The notes under the pieces: model-generated
What the model saw: only the letters and a program-made list of their open reading frames with translations
Databases searched by the model: none
What the model was told of the DNA's origin: nothing
Translations under genes and position numbers: made by a program
Shown here: positions 1-7,244 of the stretch, piece by piece
Layout: every line of letters begins with the position of its first letter
Numbering within the stretch: the stretch's first letter is position 1
NCBI RefSeq assembly: GCF_900142965.1
Contig: NZ_FRCQ01000037.1
Coordinates: forward strand, 1 to 59,340
Reading direction: 5' to 3'
From: Rhizobacter sp. OV335
GTDB lineage: Bacteria; Pseudomonadota; Gammaproteobacteria; Burkholderiales; Burkholderiaceae_C
DNA: 59,340 nucleotides

Positions 1-209
1 AGAAGATCGGCTTTGGGGATGGTGCGCGCCAGCGCACTTCGTGGACTGACTCATCGGCACTGTTTGACCACAACGAACGAAGTGAGTGGAGGGAGTTTGC
101 CGATGCATCCCCAAAGCCGAGCTTCTCCGTGGAGTCGGCCCGCCAGGGCCGACCGCCGAGGCATGAGCCCCCAGCCCACTCCCTCACCCGCCGCGACGCG
201 CAACACGCC
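1..209. repeat. Nested palindromic element, copy A (left end cut by window)
   Basis: Arms 1-21 and 106-126 are reverse complements with one mismatch. Between them lie a hairpin at 22-37 (GTGCGC/GCGCAC) and a pair at 52-59 (CATCGGCA) and 98-105 (TGCCGATG) enclosing the conserved loop CCACAACGAACGAAGTGAG. A perfect 8-bp hairpin follows at 134-153 (GTCGGCCC/GGGCCGAC), then a C-rich outer arm at about 165-209 that resembles the outer arm of copy B; its partner would lie left of the window. The element ends about 12 bp from the stop of the GT2 gene at 221, so it sits at a gene 3' end. No coding potential is evident. It could act as a terminator, an mRNA 3'-end stabiliser or a mobile palindrome. 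Confidence 0.8.
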
Positions 210-220
210 GCAAGCGAAAG

Positions 221-1393
221 TCAGCGCCAACGCTTCACGCCACTCAGGCTCGTCAGGTAGATCCACGTGCGCCACGCGATGAACGCCGGCGCCCACAGGA
301 TGTCGAGGAAGGTCTTCGCAGGAACCCCGCTCAGCAGGTTGCCGGCGATGAAGTACAGCAGGTACGCCGGCAGCAGCGCGAAGGCCAGTAGGAACTGCCA
401 CGACGCGAATCCGCAGACGGCCGCAGCCACGACGATCGCAACGAACAGCAGGCTCAGCTGCACCGCGTGCGAGGGCAACAGGAAGTCGATCAGCAGGTTC
501 AGCGCTGCGCCATCACCGCTCGCGCGGAAACGCGCCCACAGCGCCCGCACGCTGCGCCCGACGATCGCCGAGCGCCCGCCGGCCCAGCGCCTGCGCTGCG
601 CTGCCGCTTCCTTCGCCGTCTCCGGGATCACGCTCGATGCGCGCGCATGCTCCAGCCAGTGCACCCGCTGGCCGCTGCACACCAGCTTCACCAGCATCTC
701 CTGGTCCTCGACCATCGTGTCCGAATGCCAGGGCATGCGCTGCAGCACGTCGCGCCGGAACACCATGCCGTGGCCGCGCAGGTTGCAGCTCCAGCCGGCC
801 TGGCTGCGCGCCAGCTCCTCCAGCCGGTTCTCGACCACCGCGTTCATGTAGTTCAGCCGCGAGAACAAGGTCGCCTGCCAGTTGTGCACGCCGACCCGGC
901 CCTGCAGCACCGCGTGGCCTTCATGCAGGCCGGCCGCGGCCTGCTGGAAGAACAGCGGGTCGACAAGGTTGTCCGCATCGAAGAAGGCCACCGCGTCGAG
1001 CGCCTCGCCATGCTTCGCCTCCAGCGTCGTGATGCCCTCGGCCAGGCTCGCGGTCTTGCCGCGCGCGCCGCTCTGGCGGTCCAGGCAGTCGAAGCCGGCG
1101 GCGCGGATCTCGGCCACCGTTGCATCGGTGCAATGGTCGGCGACGAACAGGATCGCCAGCCGCTCGCGCGGGTAGTCCACGCGCGCGAGCGACGCGAACA
1201 GCGGGCCGAGCACGCCTTCCTCGTTGTGCGCCGGCACCAGCACGCCGAAGCGCTTGTCGCGGCGCGGCGCGAGCGGCGCCGGCGCGCGCACGCCCCACAG
1301 CCCGCGGATCGCCTGGTAGAAGAAGATCGCCGCCACCAGCAGCACCAGCGCGCTCGCAGCCAGCGCCGCGACCATCCACAACGCGTGCATCAT
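221..1393 (-). CDS. Membrane glycosyltransferase family 2
   Basis: A 390-aa predicted inner-membrane GT2 enzyme that would add a sugar to the growing exopolysaccharide repeat unit. An N-terminal membrane segment (about residues 5-30) is followed by a GT-A fold: the VPAHNEE nucleotide-binding start, FFDADN as the DxD-type metal site, VEDQEM as the acidic catalytic segment and QRRRW matching QxxRW. Two or three further membrane segments follow near the C-terminus. QxxRW suggests a processive or lipid-linked mode, but the acceptor cannot be read from sequence. It is the last visible gene of the minus-strand cluster, with its ATG overlapping the stop of the GT4 at 1390-2541 by 4 nt. Palindromic copy A lies just beyond its stop. 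Confidence 0.9.
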   Translation of the reverse strand: MMHALWMVAALAASALVLLVAAIFFYQAIRGLWGVRAPAPLAPRRDKRFGVLVPAHNEEGVLGPLFASLARVDYPRERLAILFVADHCTDATVAEIRAAGFDCLDRQSGARGKTASLAEGITTLEAKHGEALDAVAFFDADNLVDPLFFQQAAAGLHEGHAVLQGRVGVHNWQATLFSRLNYMNAVVENRLEELARSQAGWSCNLRGHGMVFRRDVLQRMPWHSDTMVEDQEMLVKLVCSGQRVHWLEHARASSVIPETAKEAAAQRRRWAGGRSAIVGRSVRALWARFRASGDGAALNLLIDFLLPSHAVQLSLLFVAIVVAAAVCGFASWQFLLAFALLPAYLLYFIAGNLLSGVPAKTFLDILWAPAFIAWRTWIYLTSLSGVKRWR

Positions 1394-2541
1394 GCGGCGC
1401 TCCCTGCCGCGGGGGCCGGCGCACCGGGCCGCACCAGGCCGGCTTCGTAGATCTCGACCATGCGCTTCATCCGCGCATCGAACAGGAAGCCGTCGCGCAC
1501 CTTCGTGACCGCGGCTGCGCCCATCGCCACGCGGCGCACCGGGTCGCCCAGCAGCGCCGCGAGCGATTCAACGAAGCGCGCCAGGTCACCCGGCGGTACC
1601 AGCAGCCCGTCGACGCCGTCGCTCACCACCTCCGGAATGCCACCGACCGCCATCACGACGCCCGGCACGCCGTGCAGCATCGCTTCGAGCAGCACGTTCG
1701 GCAGGCCTTCGCGCAGCGAGGCCATCGCCAGCAGGTCGAGCGCCGGGTAGATCGCCGGCAGGTCGTTGCGGTGGCCGAGCAGGCGCACCGTGCCGTCGAG
1801 CTTCAGCTGCGCCACCTGGGCCTCGATGTCGGCGCGCTGCGCGCCTTCGCCGGCGATCAGGAAGCGCGCCTTCGGGAAGCGCGGCGCCAGCTGCGCGGCG
1901 GCCTCGACGAACAGCCGGTGGCCCTTCTCGATGCCGAGCCGGCCGATGATCGCGACGACCTGCGCATCGTCGTCCAGCCCGAGCGCCGCGCGCGCATCGC
2001 TGCGCGCTTGCGCGCCTTGTGCTTGGTAGGAACTGCGGATCGCGTTGTGCACGACGGTGATCTTGCGGTCCGGCACGCCGGCGGCCCTCGCGAGCTGGCG
2101 GTAGCTCTGCGACACGCAGACCACGCGGTCGAAGAAGCGCCACAGGAAGGCCTGCAGGCGCTCGTACAGCCGCACCTTCGCGTTCTCCGACGTCCAGCCG
2201 TGCGCGGTGGTGAGGGCCGTGACCTTCGCGCGGCGCGCGGCCAGCAGCGTGTACAGGTCGGCCTTGTAGCCGTGGCTGTGCGCCACCGTGCCGGGCTGCG
2301 CCGCGAGCTTCGCGGCGAGCGCGCGGATGGCGCCCAGGTCGAGCTTGCCGGCCGACTGCAGGCATTCGTAGTCGATGCCGGCCTCGCGCACCTTGCGCGA
2401 GATCGGCGTGTCGTCGGTGTTCCAGATGTTGATGATCCGGGCGTGCCAGTCGCTGCCGCGCAGCGCCAGGCATTCGTTGATCACGGTCTTCTCGGGGCCG
2501 AACACGTCGTCGGCGCTGATGATGTGGATGAGGGTCTTCAC
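1390..2541 (-). CDS. Glycosyltransferase family 4 (GT-B fold)
   Basis: A 383-aa cytoplasmic retaining-type glycosyltransferase. The N-terminal Rossmann half opens with IHIISADDVFGPEKT. The C-terminal donor-binding half has IGRLGIEKGH, the EG(A/L)P-type segment SLREGLPNVLLEAM and GGIPEVV, all typical of GT4. Length is normal for the family. The stop overlaps the start of the downstream GT2 (ATGA), and its own ATG is 3 nt from the stop of the NodB deacetylase, so all are probably co-translated. The donor sugar is not predictable from sequence. Confidence 0.9.
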   Translation of the reverse strand: MKTLIHIISADDVFGPEKTVINECLALRGSDWHARIINIWNTDDTPISRKVREAGIDYECLQSAGKLDLGAIRALAAKLAAQPGTVAHSHGYKADLYTLLAARRAKVTALTTAHGWTSENAKVRLYERLQAFLWRFFDRVVCVSQSYRQLARAAGVPDRKITVVHNAIRSSYQAQGAQARSDARAALGLDDDAQVVAIIGRLGIEKGHRLFVEAAAQLAPRFPKARFLIAGEGAQRADIEAQVAQLKLDGTVRLLGHRNDLPAIYPALDLLAMASLREGLPNVLLEAMLHGVPGVVMAVGGIPEVVSDGVDGLLVPPGDLARFVESLAALLGDPVRRVAMGAAAVTKVRDGFLFDARMKRMVEIYEAGLVRPGAPAPAAGSAA

Positions 2542-3149
2542 ACGGTCTCCAAAACGCCGAAGCGCAGGCCGGCTGCGCGGGCGTTGTCCAGCAAGCGCGG
2601 CAGGGCCTGCGCGGTCACCGGGGTGTCGTCATGGAACAGCAGGATGTCGCCGTCCGTCAGGGCTTGCGGCGTGACCCGCGCTTCGAGTTCGTCGGCCTGC
2701 TGCACGAACGAGTCGCGGGTTTCGAACGACCACATCACGATCTTCACGCGGTTCAGCAGGCACCAGCCGATGCGCAGCACCGACAGCTCGCCGTACGCCG
2801 GCCGGTAGCTGCGCAGCCGCACGCCGAAGCGCGCCGCCACCGCGCGCATGCGGCGCAGGTCGTCGAGCTGCTCGCGCCAGCTCATGTCGGCGCAGTGCCG
2901 GTGCGTGAAGCCGTGCAGCGCGATCGCATGGCCGCGCGCGCGCACCTCGGCCACCAGCGCCGGGTGGCGTTCCATCTCCTGGCCGATCATGAAGAAGGTG
3001 GCCTTCACGCCGCCCTGGTCCAGCGCGTCGAGCACCTGCGGCGTGACGACAGGGTGCGGGCCGTCGTCGAAGCTCAGGTACAGCCCGGGCGCGTCGCCGC
3101 GGTAGCGCAGCACCGGGCTCAGCAGCTTGCGCAGCACAGCCTTGATCAC
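2538..3149 (-). CDS. Polysaccharide deacetylase (NodB domain), short form
   Basis: A 203-aa NodB-type carbohydrate esterase family 4 protein. The SFDDGPHP motif (residues about 26-33) supplies the catalytic and metal aspartates, HGFTHRH (79-85) supplies the metal histidines, and LLFHDD is the C-terminal motif. The reading frame stays open far upstream, but the likely start is the GTG at 3149: it overlaps the upstream GT4 stop as GTGA and gives a normal NodB length. No signal peptide is visible, so it may act on cytoplasmic or lipid-linked intermediates. It would remove N-acetyl groups from HexNAc residues of the EPS. Two other NodB proteins are encoded in this window. Confidence 0.88.
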   Translation of the reverse strand: MIKAVLRKLLSPVLRYRGDAPGLYLSFDDGPHPVVTPQVLDALDQGGVKATFFMIGQEMERHPALVAEVRARGHAIALHGFTHRHCADMSWREQLDDLRRMRAVAARFGVRLRSYRPAYGELSVLRIGWCLLNRVKIVMWSFETRDSFVQQADELEARVTPQALTDGDILLFHDDTPVTAQALPRLLDNARAAGLRFGVLETV

Positions 3150-4228
3150 TGCAGGCCTCCGGCATAGATTTGCAGATAGCGCTGGGCGGCGCTCTCGAGC
3201 GAGAAGGCTTCGCGCTGGCGTTGCGTGGCGGCGCGGCCGAGCACGGCGCGGCGGCTCGCATCCTGCAGCAGCGTCAGCATCGCATCGGCGAACGCGGCCT
3301 CGTCGCCGTCGGGCACCAGCAGGCCGCTCTCGCCCTGCAGCACGGTCTCGGGGATGCCGCCGACCTGCGTGCCGACGACCGGCAGCCCGGCGCGCATGGC
3401 CTCGAGGATCGCGATCGACACGCCTTCGTAGTGCGACGACATCAGGAACACGTCGGCCGCGGCGAGCAGCTCGGCGACATCGTTGCGGAAGCCGAGGAAC
3501 TCGACGCGGGACGCGACGCCGAGCGAGGCAGCCAGCGTTTCGAGGGCCGGGCGGTCGGGCCCGTCGCCGACCAGTTGCAGCCGCGCATCGGGGCGCGAAG
3601 CCGCGACGCGCGCGAACGCGCGGATCATCATCGCGTGGTTCTTCACCGCCGCCATGCGCCCGACGGTGATGAAGGTGGTGCCGCGGCGCTCGCCCTGCAG
3701 CGACACGCGCTCGTCGATGCCGTTGTGCACCGTCTCGACGCGGCGCGGGTCGATGCCGATGTTCTCGACCACGTAGCTCTGGATCGAATGCGACACGGTG
3801 ACGATGCGCTGGTGCCAGCGCGCCGCGAAGCGCTCCAGCCGGTGGCGCAGCGCGAGCTTCAGGCGCGGGATGAAGCGCCGGCCGTAGTCCTGGTAGTTGC
3901 CATGCACCGTGTGAACGAGCGGCACGCCGGCGAGCTTGGCGGCAAGCGCCGACTCGAGGTAGACACCCCACAGATGCGAATGCATCACGTCGAAGCCCTG
4001 CTCGCGTACCAGGCGCGCGAGGCGCCACGGCACGGTCAGGTCGTTGCCTTCGCCCTTGCCGAGCGAGAACACCTGCACGCCGTCGCCCAGGCGCTGGGCC
4101 AGTTCGCCGCTGTGCTTCACGCAGCAGACGGCGGGCTGGCAGCGACCCTTGGTGGCGGCGACCAGGTCGACGACGACCTTCTCGGCGCCGCCGAAGTCCA
4201 GTGTTTCAATGACGTGCAGGACTCTCAT
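3146..4228 (-). CDS. Glycosyltransferase family 4 (GT-B fold)
   Basis: A 360-aa GT4. The start at 4228 gives MRVLHVIETLDFGGAEKV, the classic GT4 N-terminus with the GGAE loop; the open frame continues 30 codons upstream but only through palindromic repeat sequence. The C-terminal half has VGRMAAVKNH, SHYEGVSIAILEAM and GGIPETV. The stop overlaps the deacetylase GTG. The palindromic element B begins within about 3 bp of this ATG and I see no clear Shine-Dalgarno sequence, so translation may start from structured RNA or from a short leader. It is probably an EPS repeat-unit glycosyltransferase. Confidence 0.88.
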   Translation of the reverse strand: MRVLHVIETLDFGGAEKVVVDLVAATKGRCQPAVCCVKHSGELAQRLGDGVQVFSLGKGEGNDLTVPWRLARLVREQGFDVMHSHLWGVYLESALAAKLAGVPLVHTVHGNYQDYGRRFIPRLKLALRHRLERFAARWHQRIVTVSHSIQSYVVENIGIDPRRVETVHNGIDERVSLQGERRGTTFITVGRMAAVKNHAMMIRAFARVAASRPDARLQLVGDGPDRPALETLAASLGVASRVEFLGFRNDVAELLAAADVFLMSSHYEGVSIAILEAMRAGLPVVGTQVGGIPETVLQGESGLLVPDGDEAAFADAMLTLLQDASRRAVLGRAATQRQREAFSLESAAQRYLQIYAGGLQ

Positions 4229-4230
4229 GC

Positions 4231-4503
4231 TGTGTGGCGCGTCGCGGTGGGTGAGGGGATGGGCTGGGGGCTCATGCTGGGGCGGTCCGCGCCCCCCACC
4301 GGGGGGCACGGACTCCACGAAGAAGATCGGCTTTGGGGATGCATCGGCAAACTCCCTCCACTCACTTCGTTCGTTGTGGTCAAACAGTGCCGATGAGTCA
4401 GTCTACGAAGCGCGCTGGCGCGCGCCATCCCCAAAACCGACCTTCTCCGTCGCCCCAGAAATCGCCCCCAGCCCATCCCCTCACCCACCGCGAAGCACCG
4501 CCC
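4231..4503. repeat. Nested palindromic element, copy B
   Basis: Outer arms at 4246-4270 and 4465-4489 are perfect 25-bp reverse complements. Inside are a hairpin at 4285-4313 (GTCCG...CGGAC) and a 126-bp core at 4321-4446 that is the reverse complement of copy A's core: arms 4321-4341/4426-4446, pair 4341-4348/4388-4395, and small hairpin GCGCGC-TGGC-GCGCGC. It lies directly upstream of the GT4 start at 4228. No ORF here looks real. This is a structured DNA or RNA element, probably dispersed in the genome. Confidence 0.85.
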
Positions 4504-4513
4504 ACTCTCGTCG

Positions 4514-4588
4514 GGGGGAAAAGACTGAAGTGATCGACGAGCACGCGAGCGCACGAACGCTTCGTCGGTCACTTCAATCTTTTCCCCC
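4514..4588. repeat. 27-bp hairpin between elements B and C
   Basis: Arms 4514-4540 and 4562-4588 pair over 27 bp with two mismatches (GGGGGAAAAG... against ...CTTTTCCCCC), with a 21-nt loop rich in GCGAGCGCACGAACG. It occupies the spacer between palindromic copies B and C. The two mismatched positions would be G-U pairs in RNA of one strand, which would suit a transcribed hairpin. Confidence 0.7.
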
Positions 4589-4609
4589 AAACACGAAACG
4601 ACGGTGCCC

Positions 4610-4862
4610 GCAAAGGCGCGGGTGGGGAGGCTGTGGAGCGCCAATAGGGACGGGCCGCCGGAGCTGGCTGGATTCATGGCCCGCGTGCGCAGCACGCTTC
4701 GTGAACTGACTGTCGCCGACTGTTTGACCACAACGAACGAAGTGAGTGGCGGGAGTTTCGGCGACGGGCCATGAAACCAGTCAGCGGAGGGAAGTCTTCG
4801 CCCCGAGAGGGGCGAAGACCGGCCCGTCCGGCGCGCCACAGCCTCCCCACCCGCGCCTTTGC
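4610..4862. repeat. Nested palindromic element, copy C
   Basis: Outer arms 4610-4636 and 4836-4862 are perfect 27-bp reverse complements. Inner arms 4668-4683/4765-4780 pair with one mismatch; their sequence (TTCATGGCCCG type) differs from A and B. The core keeps the small hairpin (4684-4696, CGTGC/GCACG), the pair GTCGCCGA/TCGGCGAC (4712-4719/4758-4765) and the conserved loop CCACAACGAACGAAGTGAG. A perfect 11-bp hairpin with a GAGA loop is at 4794-4819. The element ends 22 bp from the stop of the gene at 4884. Confidence 0.85.
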
Positions 4863-4883
4863 AAGCAAGAACTCCGAACAACC

Positions 4884-6062
4884 TCATGCCACAACCTCTT
4901 CACGCAAAGAAGAAGCCTTCACCGCCTCGTTCCGACACAGCCGCTCGATCTGCTGGTACATCTCCCAGGCCGTCACGTAGTGCAGCGAGAAACCGGGCCG
5001 GTCGCGGAAGCGTTTCTCCAGCTCGATCCACAGGCGCTGCATGCCGCCGTCAAGCAGCGCACCCGCGGTGCGCTCCTCCGCGCCATGCGTGTGCACCTTG
5101 ATGAACAGGTGGTTCTCCACCCCCTCGATGCCGATGGCCGCCTGCTCCCACAGCGCGACGCGCGCCGCCGTCGGCAGGGCATCGGCCGAGATCTCGCTCG
5201 ATTCGATGCGCGGCATGATGCCGGCCTTGCGGTCGCTCCAGTTCAGCGCCAGCGGGCCCTGCACCATCAGCAACTCCTTGCCCTGCAGCCATTCGCCCAC
5301 GCGCGCATCGCGGCCGTGGTCGTGCGACTTGCAGCAGCCCGCTTCGCCGTGCGCGAAGTAGATCGAGTTGATCTTGCTCGTCTGCGTGTCGCTCGGCGCC
5401 GACGGCAGCGTCATGTCCATGCGGCAACCGGTCTCGTACAACACGTCGAGCTCGTTGTTGACGCCGCACCAGCGGCCGTCCGGGCGCGAGTTGTCCAGCG
5501 CCCAGTTGCCGTGGATGAAGGCATACAGCACCTGGCCCGTCACCGGGTCCTTGCGCAGCAACCCGTGCCGCTCGTTCAGCAGCTTCGTGAAACCGCTCAG
5601 CGTCTTGCGCAGGTTCTCGGCGGTGTCGTTGTCGTGGTGCAGGTGCACCTCCACGTCGCCGAAGCCGCGCCGGCACAGGTCGGCCAGCTGGTCGAGGATC
5701 ACCTCGTCGTACTCTTCTTCCGGGTAGAAGAACGAATGCTGCGGGTGCCGGCCGTTGCTGTCGGTGTGCTCGGCGGCGATCTTCGGGTAGCGGTCCATCC
5801 AGCGGTCGACGCGCGCCCGCGCGGTCGCGAGATCGGGCTTGTGCCAGAACGGCTCGTAGTGATCGGCAAAGCAGAAGTGCACATGCGTGTGCTTGTGCGT
5901 CATCCTGGCGCCGCGACCGTGCAGCCTGCGCGGCCACTGCTTCAGGTAGCTCGCGATCCACAGGTCCATGTGGCGCGAGCGCAGCAGGCGCCACACCACG
6001 CCGGCGCACGCTGCCACCAGCACGAGCAGGATCAATGCGGCCATCATCGTCGTGCCTCTCAT
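4884..6062 (-). CDS. Uncharacterised EPS-locus protein, N-terminal membrane anchor
   Basis: A 392-aa protein I do not recognise with certainty. The start at 6062 overlaps the stop of the upstream GT2 as ATGA. Residues about 6-25 form one membrane segment; the rest is soluble and rich in His, Asp and Trp (HVHFCFADHYEPFW, VEVHLHHDND, FAHGEAGCCKSHDHGRD, IKVHTHG). The spaced HxH and HxxD clusters and alternating pattern suggest a metal-dependent beta/alpha-barrel hydrolase, perhaps a distant NodB-like deacetylase, but no canonical TFDDG is present. Being coupled to glycosyltransferases, a role in EPS modification or trimming is likely. Function is open. Confidence 0.8.
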   Translation of the reverse strand: MRGTTMMAALILLVLVAACAGVVWRLLRSRHMDLWIASYLKQWPRRLHGRGARMTHKHTHVHFCFADHYEPFWHKPDLATARARVDRWMDRYPKIAAEHTDSNGRHPQHSFFYPEEEYDEVILDQLADLCRRGFGDVEVHLHHDNDTAENLRKTLSGFTKLLNERHGLLRKDPVTGQVLYAFIHGNWALDNSRPDGRWCGVNNELDVLYETGCRMDMTLPSAPSDTQTSKINSIYFAHGEAGCCKSHDHGRDARVGEWLQGKELLMVQGPLALNWSDRKAGIMPRIESSEISADALPTAARVALWEQAAIGIEGVENHLFIKVHTHGAEERTAGALLDGGMQRLWIELEKRFRDRPGFSLHYVTAWEMYQQIERLCRNEAVKASSLREEVVA

Positions 6063-7225
6063 CGTTGCGCCTTCCGCCAGCTGGTGCCCTGCTTGCCGGT
6101 CACGAAGCGCACGAAGCCCAGCAGTGCCGCCAGGTTCATCGTGCAGAAATAGAACGGCACGTACAGCGCCGTCGGCAGCGGCCCGCGGCGCAGGCGCAGC
6201 CAGCCGGCCCACGCCGTGCCGTAGAACAGCAGCTGCAGCACGACCAGCACCTGGTACTCGGCCACGCCGGTCGCGGCCAGCCACAGCGAGCCGAGCGCGA
6301 TCGCCACCAGGAACAGCGGCACCAGGTAGCGCAGCACCTTGTGCGACAGGTAGGCGAGCGCGAACCACGACAGCGGCGGCAGCAGCCGGCGCCATTGCTG
6401 CGCGATGGTCTGGAAGCCGCCGGCCACCATGCGCACCTTGACGAAGAAATCGTCCTCGATGCGGATCGACGCGTACTCGGTCGAGCGTGCCGCCGGCTCG
6501 TAGAGGATGCGCTTGCGCTGGTCGACGATGTCGAAGGTGATCTGCGCGTCGTCGTTGATGATGTCCTCGGCGATCGGGCGCCACAGGCCGCGGCGCATCG
6601 CGAAGATCTCGCCGTCGGCGTTGGTGATCGAGCCGATCTGCCCCTCGGCCAGCTTGATCGCCGATTCATAGCGCCAGTACAACCCGTCGCCGACGCTGCT
6701 CTCGCGGTCGCCGGCCTCGCGGATCTGCTTGACGCCGCACACGCCCCCCACCGCCGGGTCGGCGAAATGCTGCACCAGCGCCTTCAGCGCATCGCGGTTG
6801 AAATCGTTGTTGGCGTCGGAGAACACCACGATCTCGCCGGTGGCCGCCGCGACACCGCGGTTCAGCGCCGCGGTCTTGCCGCGCCGCGGCGCCTGGTGCA
6901 TCGAGACCGCGCCGCGGTCTGCATAGCGCGACACGATCTGCGGCGTGCTGTCGCTCGAACCGTCGGAGACGACGATCAGCTCGATCGGGTGCGGGTAGTC
7001 GAGCTCCAGCGAGTTGAGGATCTTGCCCTCGATCACGCGTTCCTCGTTGTAGGCGGCGATCAGCAGCGTGACGCGTGGCCATTGCGCGCTGCCCTCGGGC
7101 GACGCGGGATACAAGGCCGCGGCGCCATGGCCGCGCCAGCGGGCGATCAGCAGCACCAGCGCCGGGTAGACCGCATAGTGGTACAGCACCGCGGCAATGC
7201 TCAGCAGGACGATCAGTTTCATCAC
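6059..7225 (-). CDS. Membrane glycosyltransferase family 2
   Basis: A 388-aa inner-membrane GT2. An N-terminal TM helix (about residues 3-25) is followed by the GT-A domain: LIAAYNEE, VVSDGSSD and FSDANN as the DxD-type site, DIINDDAQ as the acidic segment and QQWRR near the QxxRW position. Three or four hydrophobic segments close the protein (around 285-375). It resembles polymerising GT2 enzymes of the hyaluronan/NodC type in layout. Translation appears coupled to the 392-aa gene downstream (4-nt overlap). It starts 19 bp after the stop of the methyltransferase-kinase fusion. Confidence 0.9.
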   Translation of the reverse strand: MMKLIVLLSIAAVLYHYAVYPALVLLIARWRGHGAAALYPASPEGSAQWPRVTLLIAAYNEERVIEGKILNSLELDYPHPIELIVVSDGSSDSTPQIVSRYADRGAVSMHQAPRRGKTAALNRGVAAATGEIVVFSDANNDFNRDALKALVQHFADPAVGGVCGVKQIREAGDRESSVGDGLYWRYESAIKLAEGQIGSITNADGEIFAMRRGLWRPIAEDIINDDAQITFDIVDQRKRILYEPAARSTEYASIRIEDDFFVKVRMVAGGFQTIAQQWRRLLPPLSWFALAYLSHKVLRYLVPLFLVAIALGSLWLAATGVAEYQVLVVLQLLFYGTAWAGWLRLRRGPLPTALYVPFYFCTMNLAALLGFVRFVTGKQGTSWRKAQR

Positions 7226-7244
7226 GGCGCCATTCTCGAATTCT

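Noticed and set aside
4319-4900. Open frames of 60-220 codons inside the palindromic region
   Set aside because: They run through inverted repeats on both strands, share no motif and lack start signals; the DNA structure explains the sequence better.
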